Of a stretch of 64,000 bases of DNA, positions 29,385 to 38,698 are shown piece by piece. Below the pieces are notes generated by a model, which made no database searches, was not told where the DNA came from, and saw only the letters and a list, made by a program, of their open reading frames with translations. Position numbers and translations under genes: made by a program. Each line of letters opens with the position of its first letter. Within the stretch, counting starts at the first letter, position 1. Source of the stretch: Alkalibacillus haloalkaliphilus (GTDB lineage Bacteria > Bacillota > Bacilli > Bacillales > Alkalibacillaceae); the NCBI RefSeq assembly GCF_007991275.1, contig NZ_BJYA01000001.1, forward strand, positions 124,001 to 188,000, read 5' to 3'.

Positions 29385-30560
29385 ATGACGAAAAGATTTG
29401 AAACTGATGTTATTCACCACGGCTATGACTCAAAAGAACATTTCGATAGTTTATCAACACCAATCTATCAAACTTCAACTTACACATTTGCCAATGCTGA
29501 ACAAGGGGAAAAACGCTTTGCAGGCGAAGACAATGGCTTTATATACTCTCGCCTAGGAAACCCTACTGTTCGCCACTTAGAAGAGCGTATTGCTAGTTTA
29601 GAAAACGCTGAAGCTGGTTTAGCTTTTTCTTCAGGGATGGCTGCTGTTTCAGCAACGTTAATCGCCTTAACGAAAGCTAATGATCACATATTATGCTCAC
29701 AAGGACTTTACGGTTGTACGTTTGGTTTACTAGAACTAATGAGTGAAAAATATAATATCCAATCTGATTATAGCTTAATGGAGTCAGAAGATATTTTACG
29801 TAAACAAATTAAAGACAATACATCTTTAATTTATGTTGAGACTCCGATTAATCCAACGATGAAAATTATTGATTTAGAAATGGTTGCACGAGTCGCAAAA
29901 GAGTTTAACATTCCAGTTGTTGTGGACAACACATTTTCTTCACCTTATTTACAGCGACCAATCGACTTAGGTTGTGATATTGTTCTTCATAGTGCGACTA
30001 AATATATCGGCGGTCATGGTGACGTTGTCGCTGGTTTATTAGTCGGTAAAGAGGACTTTATTTCAGAAGTCGCGATGACGACACAAAAAGATATTGGTGG
30101 AATTCTTTCACCATTTGATGCATGGTTATTACTAAGAGGTCTAAAGACGCTTCCTATTCGCATGGACCGTCACTCACAAAATGCAGAAAATGTCGTTGAA
30201 CAGTTAAAACAACACCCGAAAATTAAAAGTGTCCACTACCCATTTGATCACAACAACCCAGATTATGAAGTGGCTAAAAAGCAGATGAAACTTGGAGCTG
30301 GTGTTATTGCCTTTGAAGTTGAAGGTGGTAAAAAAGAAGCGCAAGCCTTTTTAAACCGTCTATCATTTATTAAGCTAGCTGTTAGTTTAGGAGATGCGGA
30401 ATCTATTATTCAACACCCTGCGACGATGACACATGCCGTTGTGCCAGAAGAAAGCCGCCTAAACATGGGCATTACAGATTCATTAATTCGTATGTCGTGT
30501 GGTTTAGAAGCTTGGGAAGATATTTGGAATGATTTAAAACAAGCCTTAGATCAGATGTAA
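29385..30560 (+). CDS. Methionine gamma-lyase (Cys/Met metabolism PLP family)
   Basis: This 391-aa PLP enzyme probably splits L-methionine into methanethiol, 2-oxobutyrate and ammonia. The PLP lysine lies in HSATKYIGGHGDV near residue 204. The family-typical LYGCTFGLLEL near 110 carries the cysteine associated with gamma-lyases of methionine, which the MccB protein in this window lacks (YGGTY). The start at 29385 follows GAGGAGG; a longer frame from 29256 runs through the promoter. Cystathionine gamma-synthase or gamma-lyase activity remains an alternative. Confidence 0.8.
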   Translation: MTKRFETDVIHHGYDSKEHFDSLSTPIYQTSTYTFANAEQGEKRFAGEDNGFIYSRLGNPTVRHLEERIASLENAEAGLAFSSGMAAVSATLIALTKANDHILCSQGLYGCTFGLLELMSEKYNIQSDYSLMESEDILRKQIKDNTSLIYVETPINPTMKIIDLEMVARVAKEFNIPVVVDNTFSSPYLQRPIDLGCDIVLHSATKYIGGHGDVVAGLLVGKEDFISEVAMTTQKDIGGILSPFDAWLLLRGLKTLPIRMDRHSQNAENVVEQLKQHPKIKSVHYPFDHNNPDYEVAKKQMKLGAGVIAFEVEGGKKEAQAFLNRLSFIKLAVSLGDAESIIQHPATMTHAVVPEESRLNMGITDSLIRMSCGLEAWEDIWNDLKQALDQM

Positions 30561-30568
30561 TATAACTA

Positions 30569-30608
30569 AAAAAGTTCAAGCGATTTGTAGTCGCTTGAAC
30601 TTTTTTTA
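30569..30608. terminator. Bidirectional terminator after methionine gamma-lyase
   Basis: AAAAAGTTCAAGCGA and TCGCTTGAACTTTTTTT pair around TTTGTAG. It also ends the convergent transglycosylase gene. Confidence 0.88.
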
Positions 30609-31199
30609 ACCTAAAATCCGATTAACGTAGTTTTGAGTTTCTTCAAATGGCGGCACTCCACCGTAATAGTCTACATTACCTGGTCCGGCGTTATAGGCTG
30701 CTAATGCGAGTTCTTGATCTCCATTATACCGATCTAACATATCTCTTAAGTAGCGCGCACCACCTTCTATATTTTGTGCTGGGTCAAATGCATTTTGAAC
30801 ACCTAATGAATCAGCTGTAGCTGGCATAAGCTGCATAAGGCCTTGGGCACCTGCATGACTAACAGCTTGTGGGTTAAAACCTGACTCAACTTGAATAACA
30901 GAACGAATTAAGTCAGTGTCGAGATTAAAACGAGAAGCTACATCTTCAATAATGTCATCAAAGCTTGAATCACCACTATTTAAAGCTTGATTAACTTGTA
31001 TACTTGGCTGAATGCCCAGCTCACTTTCACTAGAAGCAAAAGGTGTCGCTGGATTATTGTTTAACCCTAACTGATTCATAAAAAGCGTTTCAAACGAAGC
31101 TCCTTCAAGCTTCTGTTTTTGGTTATCATTTAGTAGAGGAGTACTCTGAACTGACCGTCTATAGTTCATTAGCACTTCTAACATACGTGAATCGATCAC
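30606..31199 (-). CDS. Lytic transglycosylase, SLT domain (YjbJ-like)
   Basis: This peptidoglycan lytic transglycosylase has a C-terminal SLT domain (about residues 90-197). The catalytic glutamate lies in IQVESGFNPQAVS; other motifs are GAQGLMQLMPATA and AYNAGPGNVDYYGG. The N-terminal 80 residues look disordered and hold no signal peptide, as in B. subtilis YjbJ. A GTG start at 31199 (IDSRMLEVL, 197 aa) follows GGGGTGG; longer readings lack a ribosome-binding site. Confidence 0.85.
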   Translation of the reverse strand: MIDSRMLEVLMNYRRSVQSTPLLNDNQKQKLEGASFETLFMNQLGLNNNPATPFASSESELGIQPSIQVNQALNSGDSSFDDIIEDVASRFNLDTDLIRSVIQVESGFNPQAVSHAGAQGLMQLMPATADSLGVQNAFDPAQNIEGGARYLRDMLDRYNGDQELALAAYNAGPGNVDYYGGVPPFEETQNYVNRILG

Positions 31200-31295
31200 T
31201 ATATCCACCCCATTATATATAAGACAATATCTATTTAAATTATACCACAATTTGACAAGATTTTTAATTAAACTTGCAGAAGTCACCTATTAAAC

Positions 31296-31331
31296 AAAAA
31301 AATCCTGGTTGATATCGAATCAACCAGGAGC
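31296..31331 (-). terminator. Terminator of the ltaE transcript or of a candidate small RNA
   Basis: On the minus strand CTCCTGGTTGAT, loop TCGAT and ATCAACCAGGA are followed by TTTTTTTG. Confidence 0.85.
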
Positions 31332-31415
31332 AACATGAGGTAAGGAAATACCTGATATATAGAAATTATTTCCCCAAATAACTTCTCGGACAGCTCAGAC
31401 GTTCCCCTACGATTT
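31296..31415 (-). ncRNA. Candidate structured 3'UTR or small RNA downstream of ltaE
   Basis: About 115 nt between the ltaE stop and the terminator show two further hairpins on the minus strand. AGAAGTTATTT and AAATAATTTCT form an 11-bp stem with a GGGG loop, and AGGTA/TACCT has a 6-nt loop. A TATAAT hexamer overlaps the ltaE stop codon, but no good -35 is seen. It may be a 3'UTR-derived RNA. No match to a known family is recognised. Confidence 0.3.
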
Positions 31416-31426
31416 TCCACTTACTA

Positions 31427-32452
31427 TTATAACGTATTTTTTATAGATTTAAAGACTTTTTTTAAAATTTTTATATCTTTTTTTGTAACGTCATAATGTG
31501 TGACGAATCGAACTAGCGTTGGACCGAACGGAACAGCCTGTATACCAGAGGCTTCAAGCTTCTCTACCATCTGTTCGGCATTCATTTCTGTCTTGGCAAC
31601 ATCCATAATAACAATGTTCGTCTCTACTGGATAAGCTAATTCAAATCCAGCTTCTTTAATGCCTTCTTCAATTTCTTTAGCTAATTCATGGTCTTCGTGA
31701 AGTCGCTTAGACATCTCGGTTAATGCAATCATAGCTGGTGCTGCAATGACACCTACTTGTCTTAAACCTCCACCTAGACGTTTACGCCATTTGCGTGCAT
31801 GGTTAATAAATTCTTGTGAACCAGCAATGATCGACCCAACTGGTGCACCGAGTCCTTTTGATAGGCAAATTTGAACCGTATCAGTAAACTGTGCGTACTC
31901 TTTAGCTGAAATACCTGTTGCTGCGACTGCATTAAACAACCTTGCACCGTCTAAATGAACTGGAATACCATGACGGCTGGCTACATCATATGTCGCGCGC
32001 ATCGTTTCAAGTGGAATAACAGCTCCACCAGCACGGTTATGCGTGTTTTCTAAGACAATTAGTCCTGTTTCAGGTAAGTGAACATCCTCTGGTCGAATCG
32101 CCGCTTCAACATCAGCTGGATGTATTGCTCCACGATTACCCTTCACGGTACGCGGTTGCACACCAGCAAACGCTGAAATCGCAGCTCCTTCATAATAAAA
32201 CAAATGGGATTCTTCTTCCAAGATCACTTCATTACCTGGGTTCGTATGCGTTAATACAGCGATCTGATTACCTTGAACACCACTAGTCACAAACAATGCA
32301 GCTTCTTTTCCTAACATTTCTGCTGCTTTTTCTTCTAATAGTTGAACGGTTGGGTCTTCAACGTAAACATCGTCACCAACTTCAGCGTGAAAGCTAGCTT
32401 CTCGCATCTCTTGAGTCGGTTTCGTAACTGTATCACTTCGTAAATCGATCAT
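31427..32452 (-). CDS. ltaE: Low-specificity L-threonine aldolase
   Basis: This 341-aa PLP enzyme cleaves threonine or allo-threonine to glycine and acetaldehyde. Motifs visible are the start MIDLRSDTVTKPT, GDDVYVEDPTV, HLDGARLFNA (PLP-binding aspartate) and ICLSKGLGAPVGS with the PLP lysine near 200. The ATG at 32452 has GAGGTGG 5 nt upstream; the in-frame GTG before it is part of that site. With tdh/kbl this gives the cell two separate routes from threonine to glycine. Confidence 0.9.
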   Translation of the reverse strand: MIDLRSDTVTKPTQEMREASFHAEVGDDVYVEDPTVQLLEEKAAEMLGKEAALFVTSGVQGNQIAVLTHTNPGNEVILEEESHLFYYEGAAISAFAGVQPRTVKGNRGAIHPADVEAAIRPEDVHLPETGLIVLENTHNRAGGAVIPLETMRATYDVASRHGIPVHLDGARLFNAVAATGISAKEYAQFTDTVQICLSKGLGAPVGSIIAGSQEFINHARKWRKRLGGGLRQVGVIAAPAMIALTEMSKRLHEDHELAKEIEEGIKEAGFELAYPVETNIVIMDVAKTEMNAEQMVEKLEASGIQAVPFGPTLVRFVTHYDVTKKDIKILKKVFKSIKNTL

Positions 32453-32542
32453 AAGAGCCACCTCACTACTTCATAGATTCATAAACTTAAGTCGTTGAAT
32501 TTATTATACAATACGGCTAATTGCAAAAATAGTAGACGGTGA

Positions 32543-32647
32543 TTATTTCTTAATAGATATGTTGTGAAGTGTCTCTTTAAAGCTGTCGTAAACATAGTTC
32601 CATAAAGTTGGATCTTCAGAATACCTTTTCGTTAAAGTCTTAATCAA
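32543..32647 (-). CDS. Possible 34-aa small protein
   Basis: A TTG start with AAAGGG 5 nt upstream opens a 34-codon frame (MIKTLTKRYSEDPTLW and onward, ending NISIKK). It begins 21 bp after the stop of the alpha/beta hydrolase gene, on the same strand. Composition is protein-like (W, Y, alternating charge), but I recognise no family. It may be a real small gene or the remnant of a longer one. Confidence 0.35.
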   Translation of the reverse strand: MIKTLTKRYSEDPTLWNYVYDSFKETLHNISIKK

Positions 32648-32668
32648 TATACCCTTTACTCTTACTTT

Positions 32669-33622
32669 CTACTCGTCTAAAACAGTATTGATAAAACCAC
32701 TCACCCGTTCATAAAACTCCTCAGTTACATTATCAAAGGCTTTAGTATGACCTGCACCAGGTACAATCCACATTTCGTAATCTCCAGCTGTTGCTTCTGC
32801 AATTTCATAAGCCATTTCAGTTGGGACTAGGTCATCATCATCACCATGAATAATGAACAATGGAAGCTCATTTTGTTTAAGTTGATCAATGGCAGACGCT
32901 TCACCTAACGTATATCCGGCGCGTATATTCGTCACGACACTCGTTACTTCAAGTAAAGGAAATGCTGGTAAGCCATATATATGATTTAACTGATGAGCCA
33001 ATTCATCTTTCACTGAACTATAACCACTATCAGCAATAATTCCTTTCACTTGTTCAGGTAGCTCTTCACCACTTGTCATAAGAACGGTCGCCGCCCCCAT
33101 TGAATTCCCGTGCAATATAATGTCTTCAGCCCTATACTCTTCAACTAACACATCAATCCAATCAACATAATCATGACGATCATGCCAGCCGTAGCCTATA
33201 TAATCCCCTTCACTCTCACCGTGACCTCGCGCATCAGGAATGAGGATATCAAAGCCTTTGTCGTAATAAAACTTAGCTAACTGCCCCATGTTATCACTCG
33301 TATTTCTAAAGCCGTGTGCTAAAATAACAGCCTTCTGCTCATCGGAATCACCCTCAATGAATTGCGCCACTAAATTCAAATCATCATAAGCCGTCATTTC
33401 AATGATTTCTGTTTCTTGTTCGTCATACCAATCATTCGCTTCATCGATCAGCATCTGGCTTTCATCGGTCGCAACAACATTAACCGCTTCATCTTCACGG
33501 TGAAGCTCAACTTCAGTTCCTCTTTTAATACCTTGGTCATAAAAGTAATTCCCCGCAAAAGCTAACCCAACGATTACAACGACAAACAAACTACCTAATA
33601 TAATGAGTAATTTCTTTTTCAC
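32669..33622 (-). CDS. Membrane-anchored alpha/beta hydrolase
   Basis: This 317-aa protein has an N-terminal membrane anchor (residues 5-28, ILGSLFVVVIVGLAFAG), so the hydrolase domain is likely outside the membrane. The catalytic serine is in GNSMGAAT near residue 167; the acid probably lies in HGDDDDLVP and the histidine in GAGHTKAF near 295. HGFRNTSDN supplies the oxyanion region. It resembles the YqkD/Fra-like esterase group. It starts with GTG behind AAGGGGG and lies 13 bp after pabBC, possibly co-transcribed. The substrate is unknown. Confidence 0.8.
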   Translation of the reverse strand: MKKKLLIILGSLFVVVIVGLAFAGNYFYDQGIKRGTEVELHREDEAVNVVATDESQMLIDEANDWYDEQETEIIEMTAYDDLNLVAQFIEGDSDEQKAVILAHGFRNTSDNMGQLAKFYYDKGFDILIPDARGHGESEGDYIGYGWHDRHDYVDWIDVLVEEYRAEDIILHGNSMGAATVLMTSGEELPEQVKGIIADSGYSSVKDELAHQLNHIYGLPAFPLLEVTSVVTNIRAGYTLGEASAIDQLKQNELPLFIIHGDDDDLVPTEMAYEIAEATAGDYEMWIVPGAGHTKAFDNVTEEFYERVSGFINTVLDE

Positions 33623-33635
33623 TTTGTATCCCCCT

Positions 33636-35369
33636 TTATTCAGTAATCAAGTGGACTGTCTTCCACCCTCGAACACTATTAAAAAAGGCTAGACCTTCAA
33701 CTGTGGCTAGGTCATCTTTTGCTAGACTTCGCTCTATGATTTGTTGTTCTTTTAACAATCTCTCGCGATAAGTTCCACGTAATAGACCGTCTTTAACTGG
33801 TGGTGTATACCATTTACCTTCTAGCTTGTAAGCGACATTTCCTGTCGTGAATTCAGTAATCAATCCTTCTTCATTCCATAGTAACGTCTCATCAACATTT
33901 GCGTGCGTTCGTTCATTGTAGACGGATCGATTCGTTGTTTTATGATATAAAAAAGCATTACCTTTTCGGATTGGCTCATATGCTAGAGCGACTTGTAGTT
34001 GTGTTGGTGTTTTACTAGTCGGGTGAAGCTCGTAAGTTATTTGCCCTTGTTGGTCGATTAGTAGACGTACTTTGTATTCGCCTTGGTTGTTGGCTTTAAT
34101 TTGATCGATTGTTTCTGTCAAAGTTTGATCATTCAAGTTTATATTAAAATATTTAGCTGAGCGCTTAAGTCTGTTCATATGCTCAAGTTCCAGTTCAATA
34201 ACACCGTCTTTTAAAAGCATCGTCTCTAGCAGTTGAAACGGCTTTGCTTTTCGGTATAAGACGCGTGCTTTATCCACTGTTTCTTCATACTCCCCTTCTG
34301 CAGAAGAATCCCATGTAATGCCACCACCGACGCCATAGACGGCCTGATTCGTCTCTCTATTGTATAAAACGGTTCGGATTGGAACGTTAAAGACTGCTTC
34401 ACCATGAGGGGTTAATAAACCTATAGCACCGCAGTACACTTCACGGGGACTATTTTCTAAATGATAGATTTGTTCCATCGTGCTTTGTTTCGGTGCCCCT
34501 GTAATCGAACCGCATGGAAATAATGCTTTAAATAGATCGACTAAACCCGCACCTTCTTTCAACTCTGCTTTCACAGTTGAAGTCATTTGATGAACAGTTG
34601 GATAATGTTCAATCGTAAATAACTCAGGCACTTGAACCGTACCTGCTTTCGCTACTTGTGACACGTCGTTTCTAAGTAAGTCAACGATCATGACATTTTC
34701 AGCACGGTCTTTCGTCGACTCAGATAGTTGCACTTTAAGCTGGTCATCTTCTTCAACCGTTAACCCTCTTCGCATCGTTCCTTTCATCGGCCTTGTTTCA
34801 ATTGTATGACCATTCGATGCGAAAAATAATTCCGGTGAGATTGATAGAATGTCATGCGAACCGATCTGTAATAGTGCCGTATAATTAGCTTGTTGAGCTT
34901 GAGCAAGCTGGTTGTACCAAGCTTCTGAATCAACACCTTCTAACTCTGCTAAAAGTCGTAGCGTATAGTTAACTTGATAAGTAATCCCTTGAGAAATCAA
35001 GTGATGAATCGTTTGAATCGCTTGTTCATAAGCTTGTTTACTCGTATCCGGCTTCCAATCTGTCTGAACAAATGTTTCATTAGATAGACCTTCTTGTTCG
35101 ACAGGCTTTTCAAACACACCGAACCAAACGTAAGGAAGTTCGTTAACGTTATGAAAAGGCAAATGAGGTAAAAAGGCTTGTGCCGCTTCATAACTGACAA
35201 AACCACCGACGTAATAGCCACTTTGCGCGTACGCTTCAGCTTGTTTAATCGTTCCTTCGACTTCCTCAATTGTATTGGCTTGTAAAATATTAACCGGTTC
35301 ACGAAAATGTAATGAATCACTTTCAAGCCAACGATGGTTAAATTGAAACGTTAACTTCACATCACTCAC
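33636..35369 (-). CDS. Fused aminodeoxychorismate synthase component I and lyase (PabB-PabC)
   Basis: This 577-aa fusion makes p-aminobenzoate for folate. Residues about 1-370 form the chorismate-binding PabB domain: RPMKGTMRRG carries the lysine that separates PabB from anthranilate synthase, followed by VMIVDLLRNDVSQV, GSITGAPKQSTM and GVGGGITWDS. Residues about 375-577 form a PLP class-IV aminotransferase-type lyase (PabC), with LLETMLLKDG and FFNSVRGWKTV. The GTG start overlaps the pabA stop (GTGA), so glutaminase and synthase are translationally coupled. Confidence 0.9.
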   Translation of the reverse strand: MSDVKLTFQFNHRWLESDSLHFREPVNILQANTIEEVEGTIKQAEAYAQSGYYVGGFVSYEAAQAFLPHLPFHNVNELPYVWFGVFEKPVEQEGLSNETFVQTDWKPDTSKQAYEQAIQTIHHLISQGITYQVNYTLRLLAELEGVDSEAWYNQLAQAQQANYTALLQIGSHDILSISPELFFASNGHTIETRPMKGTMRRGLTVEEDDQLKVQLSESTKDRAENVMIVDLLRNDVSQVAKAGTVQVPELFTIEHYPTVHQMTSTVKAELKEGAGLVDLFKALFPCGSITGAPKQSTMEQIYHLENSPREVYCGAIGLLTPHGEAVFNVPIRTVLYNRETNQAVYGVGGGITWDSSAEGEYEETVDKARVLYRKAKPFQLLETMLLKDGVIELELEHMNRLKRSAKYFNINLNDQTLTETIDQIKANNQGEYKVRLLIDQQGQITYELHPTSKTPTQLQVALAYEPIRKGNAFLYHKTTNRSVYNERTHANVDETLLWNEEGLITEFTTGNVAYKLEGKWYTPPVKDGLLRGTYRERLLKEQQIIERSLAKDDLATVEGLAFFNSVRGWKTVHLITE

Positions 35370-35959
35370 GACTGCTTCACCTGCCTCGTTAAACGATTAG
35401 CGACAACAAAGTTTTCGACCATTTTCAGCCCGTATGTCGTTAGGATCGCCTCAGGGTGGAATTGCACTGCTTCAATTGGCCAATGTTTATGTCTAACACT
35501 CATTACTTCACCGTCGTCAGTATCCCCTGTAATTTGTAGTTCATTAGGTATGTTATCTTTACGCGCAATTAATGAATGATAACGCGTTACAGCCGTTGGT
35601 GATTGTAAGTCTTCATAAACACCTTGACTATCATGAGTTACCCACTCGACTTTTCCGTGCATAGGTGCATCCGCTTTTTCAATCGTGCCGCCAAAAGATT
35701 GAACGATGATTTGAAAGCCAAGGCAAACGCCTAATACAGGAATTTCACCTTGTACTGCTCGTAAAATTTCCATACTATTTGGCACATCATTCGGCTGTCC
35801 GGGTCCTGGTGAGAACACAACCGCTTCAACGTTAAGTTGTTGAAGCTCTTTTACCGTGACTTCATCGTGTTTAACGACTTTAACCTCTACACCCGTTTGC
35901 TCAAAATAGTCAACTAAATTATATGTAAAAGAATCATAATGATCGATCATGACTATCAT
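35366..35959 (-). CDS. pabA: Glutamine amidotransferase PabA (TrpG type)
   Basis: This 197-aa class I glutamine amidotransferase supplies ammonia to aminodeoxychorismate synthase. The catalytic cysteine is in LGVCLGFQII near residue 80, the oxyanion motif is SPGPGQP and the His-Glu pair is in AVQFHPEA near 170. The beginning MIVMIDHYDSFTYN matches Bacillus PabA. Its partner gene follows directly with a 4-bp overlap. In Bacillus this subunit can also serve anthranilate synthase; no trp genes are in view. Confidence 0.88.
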   Translation of the reverse strand: MIVMIDHYDSFTYNLVDYFEQTGVEVKVVKHDEVTVKELQQLNVEAVVFSPGPGQPNDVPNSMEILRAVQGEIPVLGVCLGFQIIVQSFGGTIEKADAPMHGKVEWVTHDSQGVYEDLQSPTAVTRYHSLIARKDNIPNELQITGDTDDGEVMSVRHKHWPIEAVQFHPEAILTTYGLKMVENFVVANRLTRQVKQS

Positions 35960-35981
35960 CTTACATCCCTGCCATCATTCA

Positions 35982-36536
35982 TTAGTCTCGACGTACTCGA
36001 TATTCTTTACGCTCACCTGGTGACGTATAAGTTGAACGGCCAAGGTAAAGCGGAATCGTCAACTTCTCATCGTCAGGTAAACCATTGTCTAAAAACATAT
36101 CATCATCACGGTAAAATTGGGTAATGTCCCCGACAAACCAATCGTGATCACCATATTTATTGACATCAATCACTTTACATTCATAAGCAACGTAAGCATC
36201 TTCTAAAATTGGTGCATCAATTGTAATCCCACGATCATACGCCATTTCACCTAACAGAAACTTATCCGTACTAGCTCCTGTATAGACGCCTGCTTGTTGA
36301 ATGAATTGTGCCTTTTCCATCGGTAGAAAATGAACGGCAAATTGCCCTGACTGCTTCATCAACTCATATGTATGGCGCTCATGACCAATTGCTACACCAT
36401 AGATTGGTGGATCAAATGAAATATACGAATGCCACCCTGCTGCCATGACGTTATCTTGTCCATTATAAGATGCTGTCACAATGGCTACCATCCCTGGGTA
36501 ACTATGCATTACTGTGCGATCTGTCGGCTTTCTCAT
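35982..36536 (-). CDS. Flavin reductase-like (FMN-binding split barrel) protein
   Basis: This 184-aa protein of the flavin reductase-like family has the FMN-binding pattern AIVTASYNGQDNVMAAGWHS at residues 18-37, then FDPPIYGVAIGHERHTYE and VHFLPMEKAQ. The reaction is likely NAD(P)H-dependent flavin reduction or a related redox role. GGAGGGG precedes the ATG. It is divergent from the kynureninase gene with a 98-bp spacer, so it may share control with the kyn genes, but no direct link is visible. Confidence 0.75.
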   Translation of the reverse strand: MRKPTDRTVMHSYPGMVAIVTASYNGQDNVMAAGWHSYISFDPPIYGVAIGHERHTYELMKQSGQFAVHFLPMEKAQFIQQAGVYTGASTDKFLLGEMAYDRGITIDAPILEDAYVAYECKVIDVNKYGDHDWFVGDITQFYRDDDMFLDNGLPDDEKLTIPLYLGRSTYTSPGERKEYRVRRD

Positions 36537-36634
36537 TAACTTCCCCTCCTGCTCATTTATCTTATTTTAGTTTAACAGAAAATCGTCCAGAATGACCTCA
36601 ATTATGATATATTGAAGTACAAGGAGGGATTGCT

Positions 36635-37909
36635 TTGTTTAAACAAGATGAACAATTCGCACACGAACTTGACCAACAAGATGAACTAAAGCATTTTAAA
36701 AATGAATTTTATATAAACGACAACCATATATACATGGACGGAAACTCTCTTGGATTAATGTCTAAGCGCGCTGAACAATCGTTACATAACGTGACTGAAG
36801 CATGGAAAAATTATGCGATTGGTGGCTGGATGAGTGGTGATCACCCGTGGTTTTACTTATCTGAAGACTTAGGCAAACGTATCGCACCATTAGTTGGCGG
36901 AAAACCTGAAGAAGTCATCGTTACAGGCTCTACGACGACTAACTTACATCAACTTGTTAGTAGCTTTTATCAACCTGAAGAAGGTCGAACGAAAATTTTA
37001 GCTGATGAGTTAAACTTTCCATCAGACATTTATGCCTTACAAAGCCAGTTAAAACTGCACGGGTATGACCCTGATGAACACCTTGTTCGGGTAAAAAGCC
37101 GTGACGGGCGCACCATTGAAGAAGATGACATCATTGCAGCGATGACTGACGATGTCGCACTCGTCATTTTACCAACTGTTTTGTATCGAAGCGGGCAATT
37201 ACTTAACATTGAAAAATTAACGAAAGCGGCTCATGAGCGTGGCATTCCAATTGGTTTTGACGGCTGTCATTCTGTCGGGGTTATTCCACACAATTTCCAT
37301 AATGCTGGTGTTGATTTCGCTTATTGGTGTCATTATAAGTATGTCAACAGTGGCCCAGGCGGCGTTGCTGGCCTTTTCGTGCATGAAAAGCATTTCGGTA
37401 AAACACCAGGATTAACTGGCTGGTTCGGTTCAGATAAGGAAAAGCAATTCGATATGGAGCATACTTTTACGCCAGCTGAAGATGCGGGAGCTTACCAGAT
37501 CGGTACACCACACGTCTTAAGCGTGGCACCGTTAATCGGTTCTCTTGAGTTGTTTGAAGAAGCAGGTATTGAAAATATTCGTGAAAAATCGCTCCATAAA
37601 ACAGGTTATTTAATGTATTTAGTCGAAGAATTTTTAGGTGATTACGGCTTTACAATTGGTAATCCTAAAGAAGATGAACGCCGTGGCGGGCACGTCTGTT
37701 TAGAACATGACGAAGCAGCAAGCATCTGCAAAGCGCTCAAAGATTACGACGTGACACCCGATTTCCGCTCACCGAACGTCATTCGACTAGCACCTGTTGC
37801 GTTTTATGTCACTTATCACGACGTATACCGTACGGTTCAAATATTAAAAGAAATTATGGAAAACAAAATTTATAAAAAGTATAAAAACGAACGCGACGTC
37901 ATCGCTTAG
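36635..37909 (+). CDS. kynU: Kynureninase
   Basis: This 424-aa PLP enzyme cleaves kynurenine to anthranilate and alanine. Visible features are [14 protein letters not shown] at residues 31-44, [13 protein letters not shown] (phosphate binding), [12 protein letters not shown] (PLP aspartate), and [13 protein letters not shown] with the PLP lysine near 237. A TTG start follows AAGGAGG. The formamidase gene follows by 10 bp. Together with KynA they degrade tryptophan to anthranilate. Confidence 0.93.
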   Translation: MFKQDEQFAHELDQQDELKHFKNEFYINDNHIYMDGNSLGLMSKRAEQSLHNVTEAWKNYAIGGWMSGDHPWFYLSEDLGKRIAPLVGGKPEEVIVTGSTTTNLHQLVSSFYQPEEGRTKILADELNFPSDIYALQSQLKLHGYDPDEHLVRVKSRDGRTIEEDDIIAAMTDDVALVILPTVLYRSGQLLNIEKLTKAAHERGIPIGFDGCHSVGVIPHNFHNAGVDFAYWCHYKYVNSGPGGVAGLFVHEKHFGKTPGLTGWFGSDKEKQFDMEHTFTPAEDAGAYQIGTPHVLSVAPLIGSLELFEEAGIENIREKSLHKTGYLMYLVEEFLGDYGFTIGNPKEDERRGGHVCLEHDEAASICKALKDYDVTPDFRSPNVIRLAPVAFYVTYHDVYRTVQILKEIMENKIYKKYKNERDVIA

Positions 37910-37919
37910 GAGGCAAAAT

Positions 37920-38537
37920 ATGATCATTGATATATCTCGCACTTTAAATCAAGACACACCGACTTGGCCAGGTGATACGCCCTTTTCATACGAGTTGTCA
38001 TGGTCAAAAGAAGAAACGGGCTCAGTCAATGTCGGTCAACTAACGACAAGCTGCCATACCGCCACTCATATTGATGCACCGTATCATTTCAATGATAGCG
38101 GCTTAACGGTCGAGCAATTACCGTTAGATTTATATGTTGGTGACGTTCTTGTCATTGATGTGTCTACTAAAGGGCGCATTAGTCCATATGATTTAAAGTT
38201 AGTCAATCTATCGAATGTTAGACGTGTTATTTTAAAAACGTCAGCTTGGAAAGATCCTTCATATTTTCCAACTGAAATTCCAATTTTGGATCCTAGTTTA
38301 GGTAAGTTTTTAAGAGAAAATGGTGTGGAATTAATCGGGGTTGACCTACCTTCTGTCGATCCACTTGAAAGTAAGACATTAGATGCGCACCATGCCTTTG
38401 AAAAAAATAGCATCCACATTTTAGAAGGGCTTAATTTAGAAGGTGTCGAGCCTGGAGAGTATCGTCTGACTGCCTTACCTCTGAAGATTGAAGGTGCTGA
38501 TGGATCGCCGGTGCGTGCTATTTTAGAGACTAAATAA
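37920..38537 (+). CDS. kynB: Kynurenine formamidase
   Basis: This 205-aa metal-dependent cyclase-family amidase hydrolyses N-formylkynurenine to kynurenine and formate. The zinc-ligand signature HTATHIDAPYHF (H-x-x-x-H-x-D) lies at about residues 46-57, and ISRTLNQDTPTWPGD opens the protein as usual for KynB. GGAGG lies 6 nt before the ATG. It is the second gene of kynUB. No terminator follows immediately; the interspersed hairpin element begins 20 bp after its stop codon. Confidence 0.92.
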   Translation: MIIDISRTLNQDTPTWPGDTPFSYELSWSKEETGSVNVGQLTTSCHTATHIDAPYHFNDSGLTVEQLPLDLYVGDVLVIDVSTKGRISPYDLKLVNLSNVRRVILKTSAWKDPSYFPTEIPILDPSLGKFLRENGVELIGVDLPSVDPLESKTLDAHHAFEKNSIHILEGLNLEGVEPGEYRLTALPLKIEGADGSPVRAILETK

Positions 38538-38557
38538 GATCTATATTTATATAACCT

Positions 38558-38698
38558 CCGCTCCATCAAAATGCTTCGCTTTCCGCGGGCGGCTGGTGAG
38601 CCTCCGTGTGCTTTGCACTACGGGGTCTCACCCTGGCCTATGCTCCCGCAGGAGTCTACGCATTTTGATTCCGCTAAGTGTCTGCGCTACTAAGCTGC
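38558..38698. repeat. Interspersed hairpin element, copy 2
   Basis: This is closely similar to copy 1 at 29101 over about 140 bp, with the same terminal repeats ATCAAAATGC/GCATTTTGAT. Two changes keep pairing: GCGGG/CCCGC replaces GTGGG/CCCAC, and a C-G pair in copy 1 is T-A here near the GTGC/GCAC stem. The element separates kynUB from the convergent kynA operon. The remaining bases up to 38769 show nothing recognisable. Confidence 0.85.

Noticed and set aside
38084-38569. 161-codon minus-strand frame over kynB
   Set aside because: It is antisense to a clearly recognisable kynurenine formamidase and shows no family motif.
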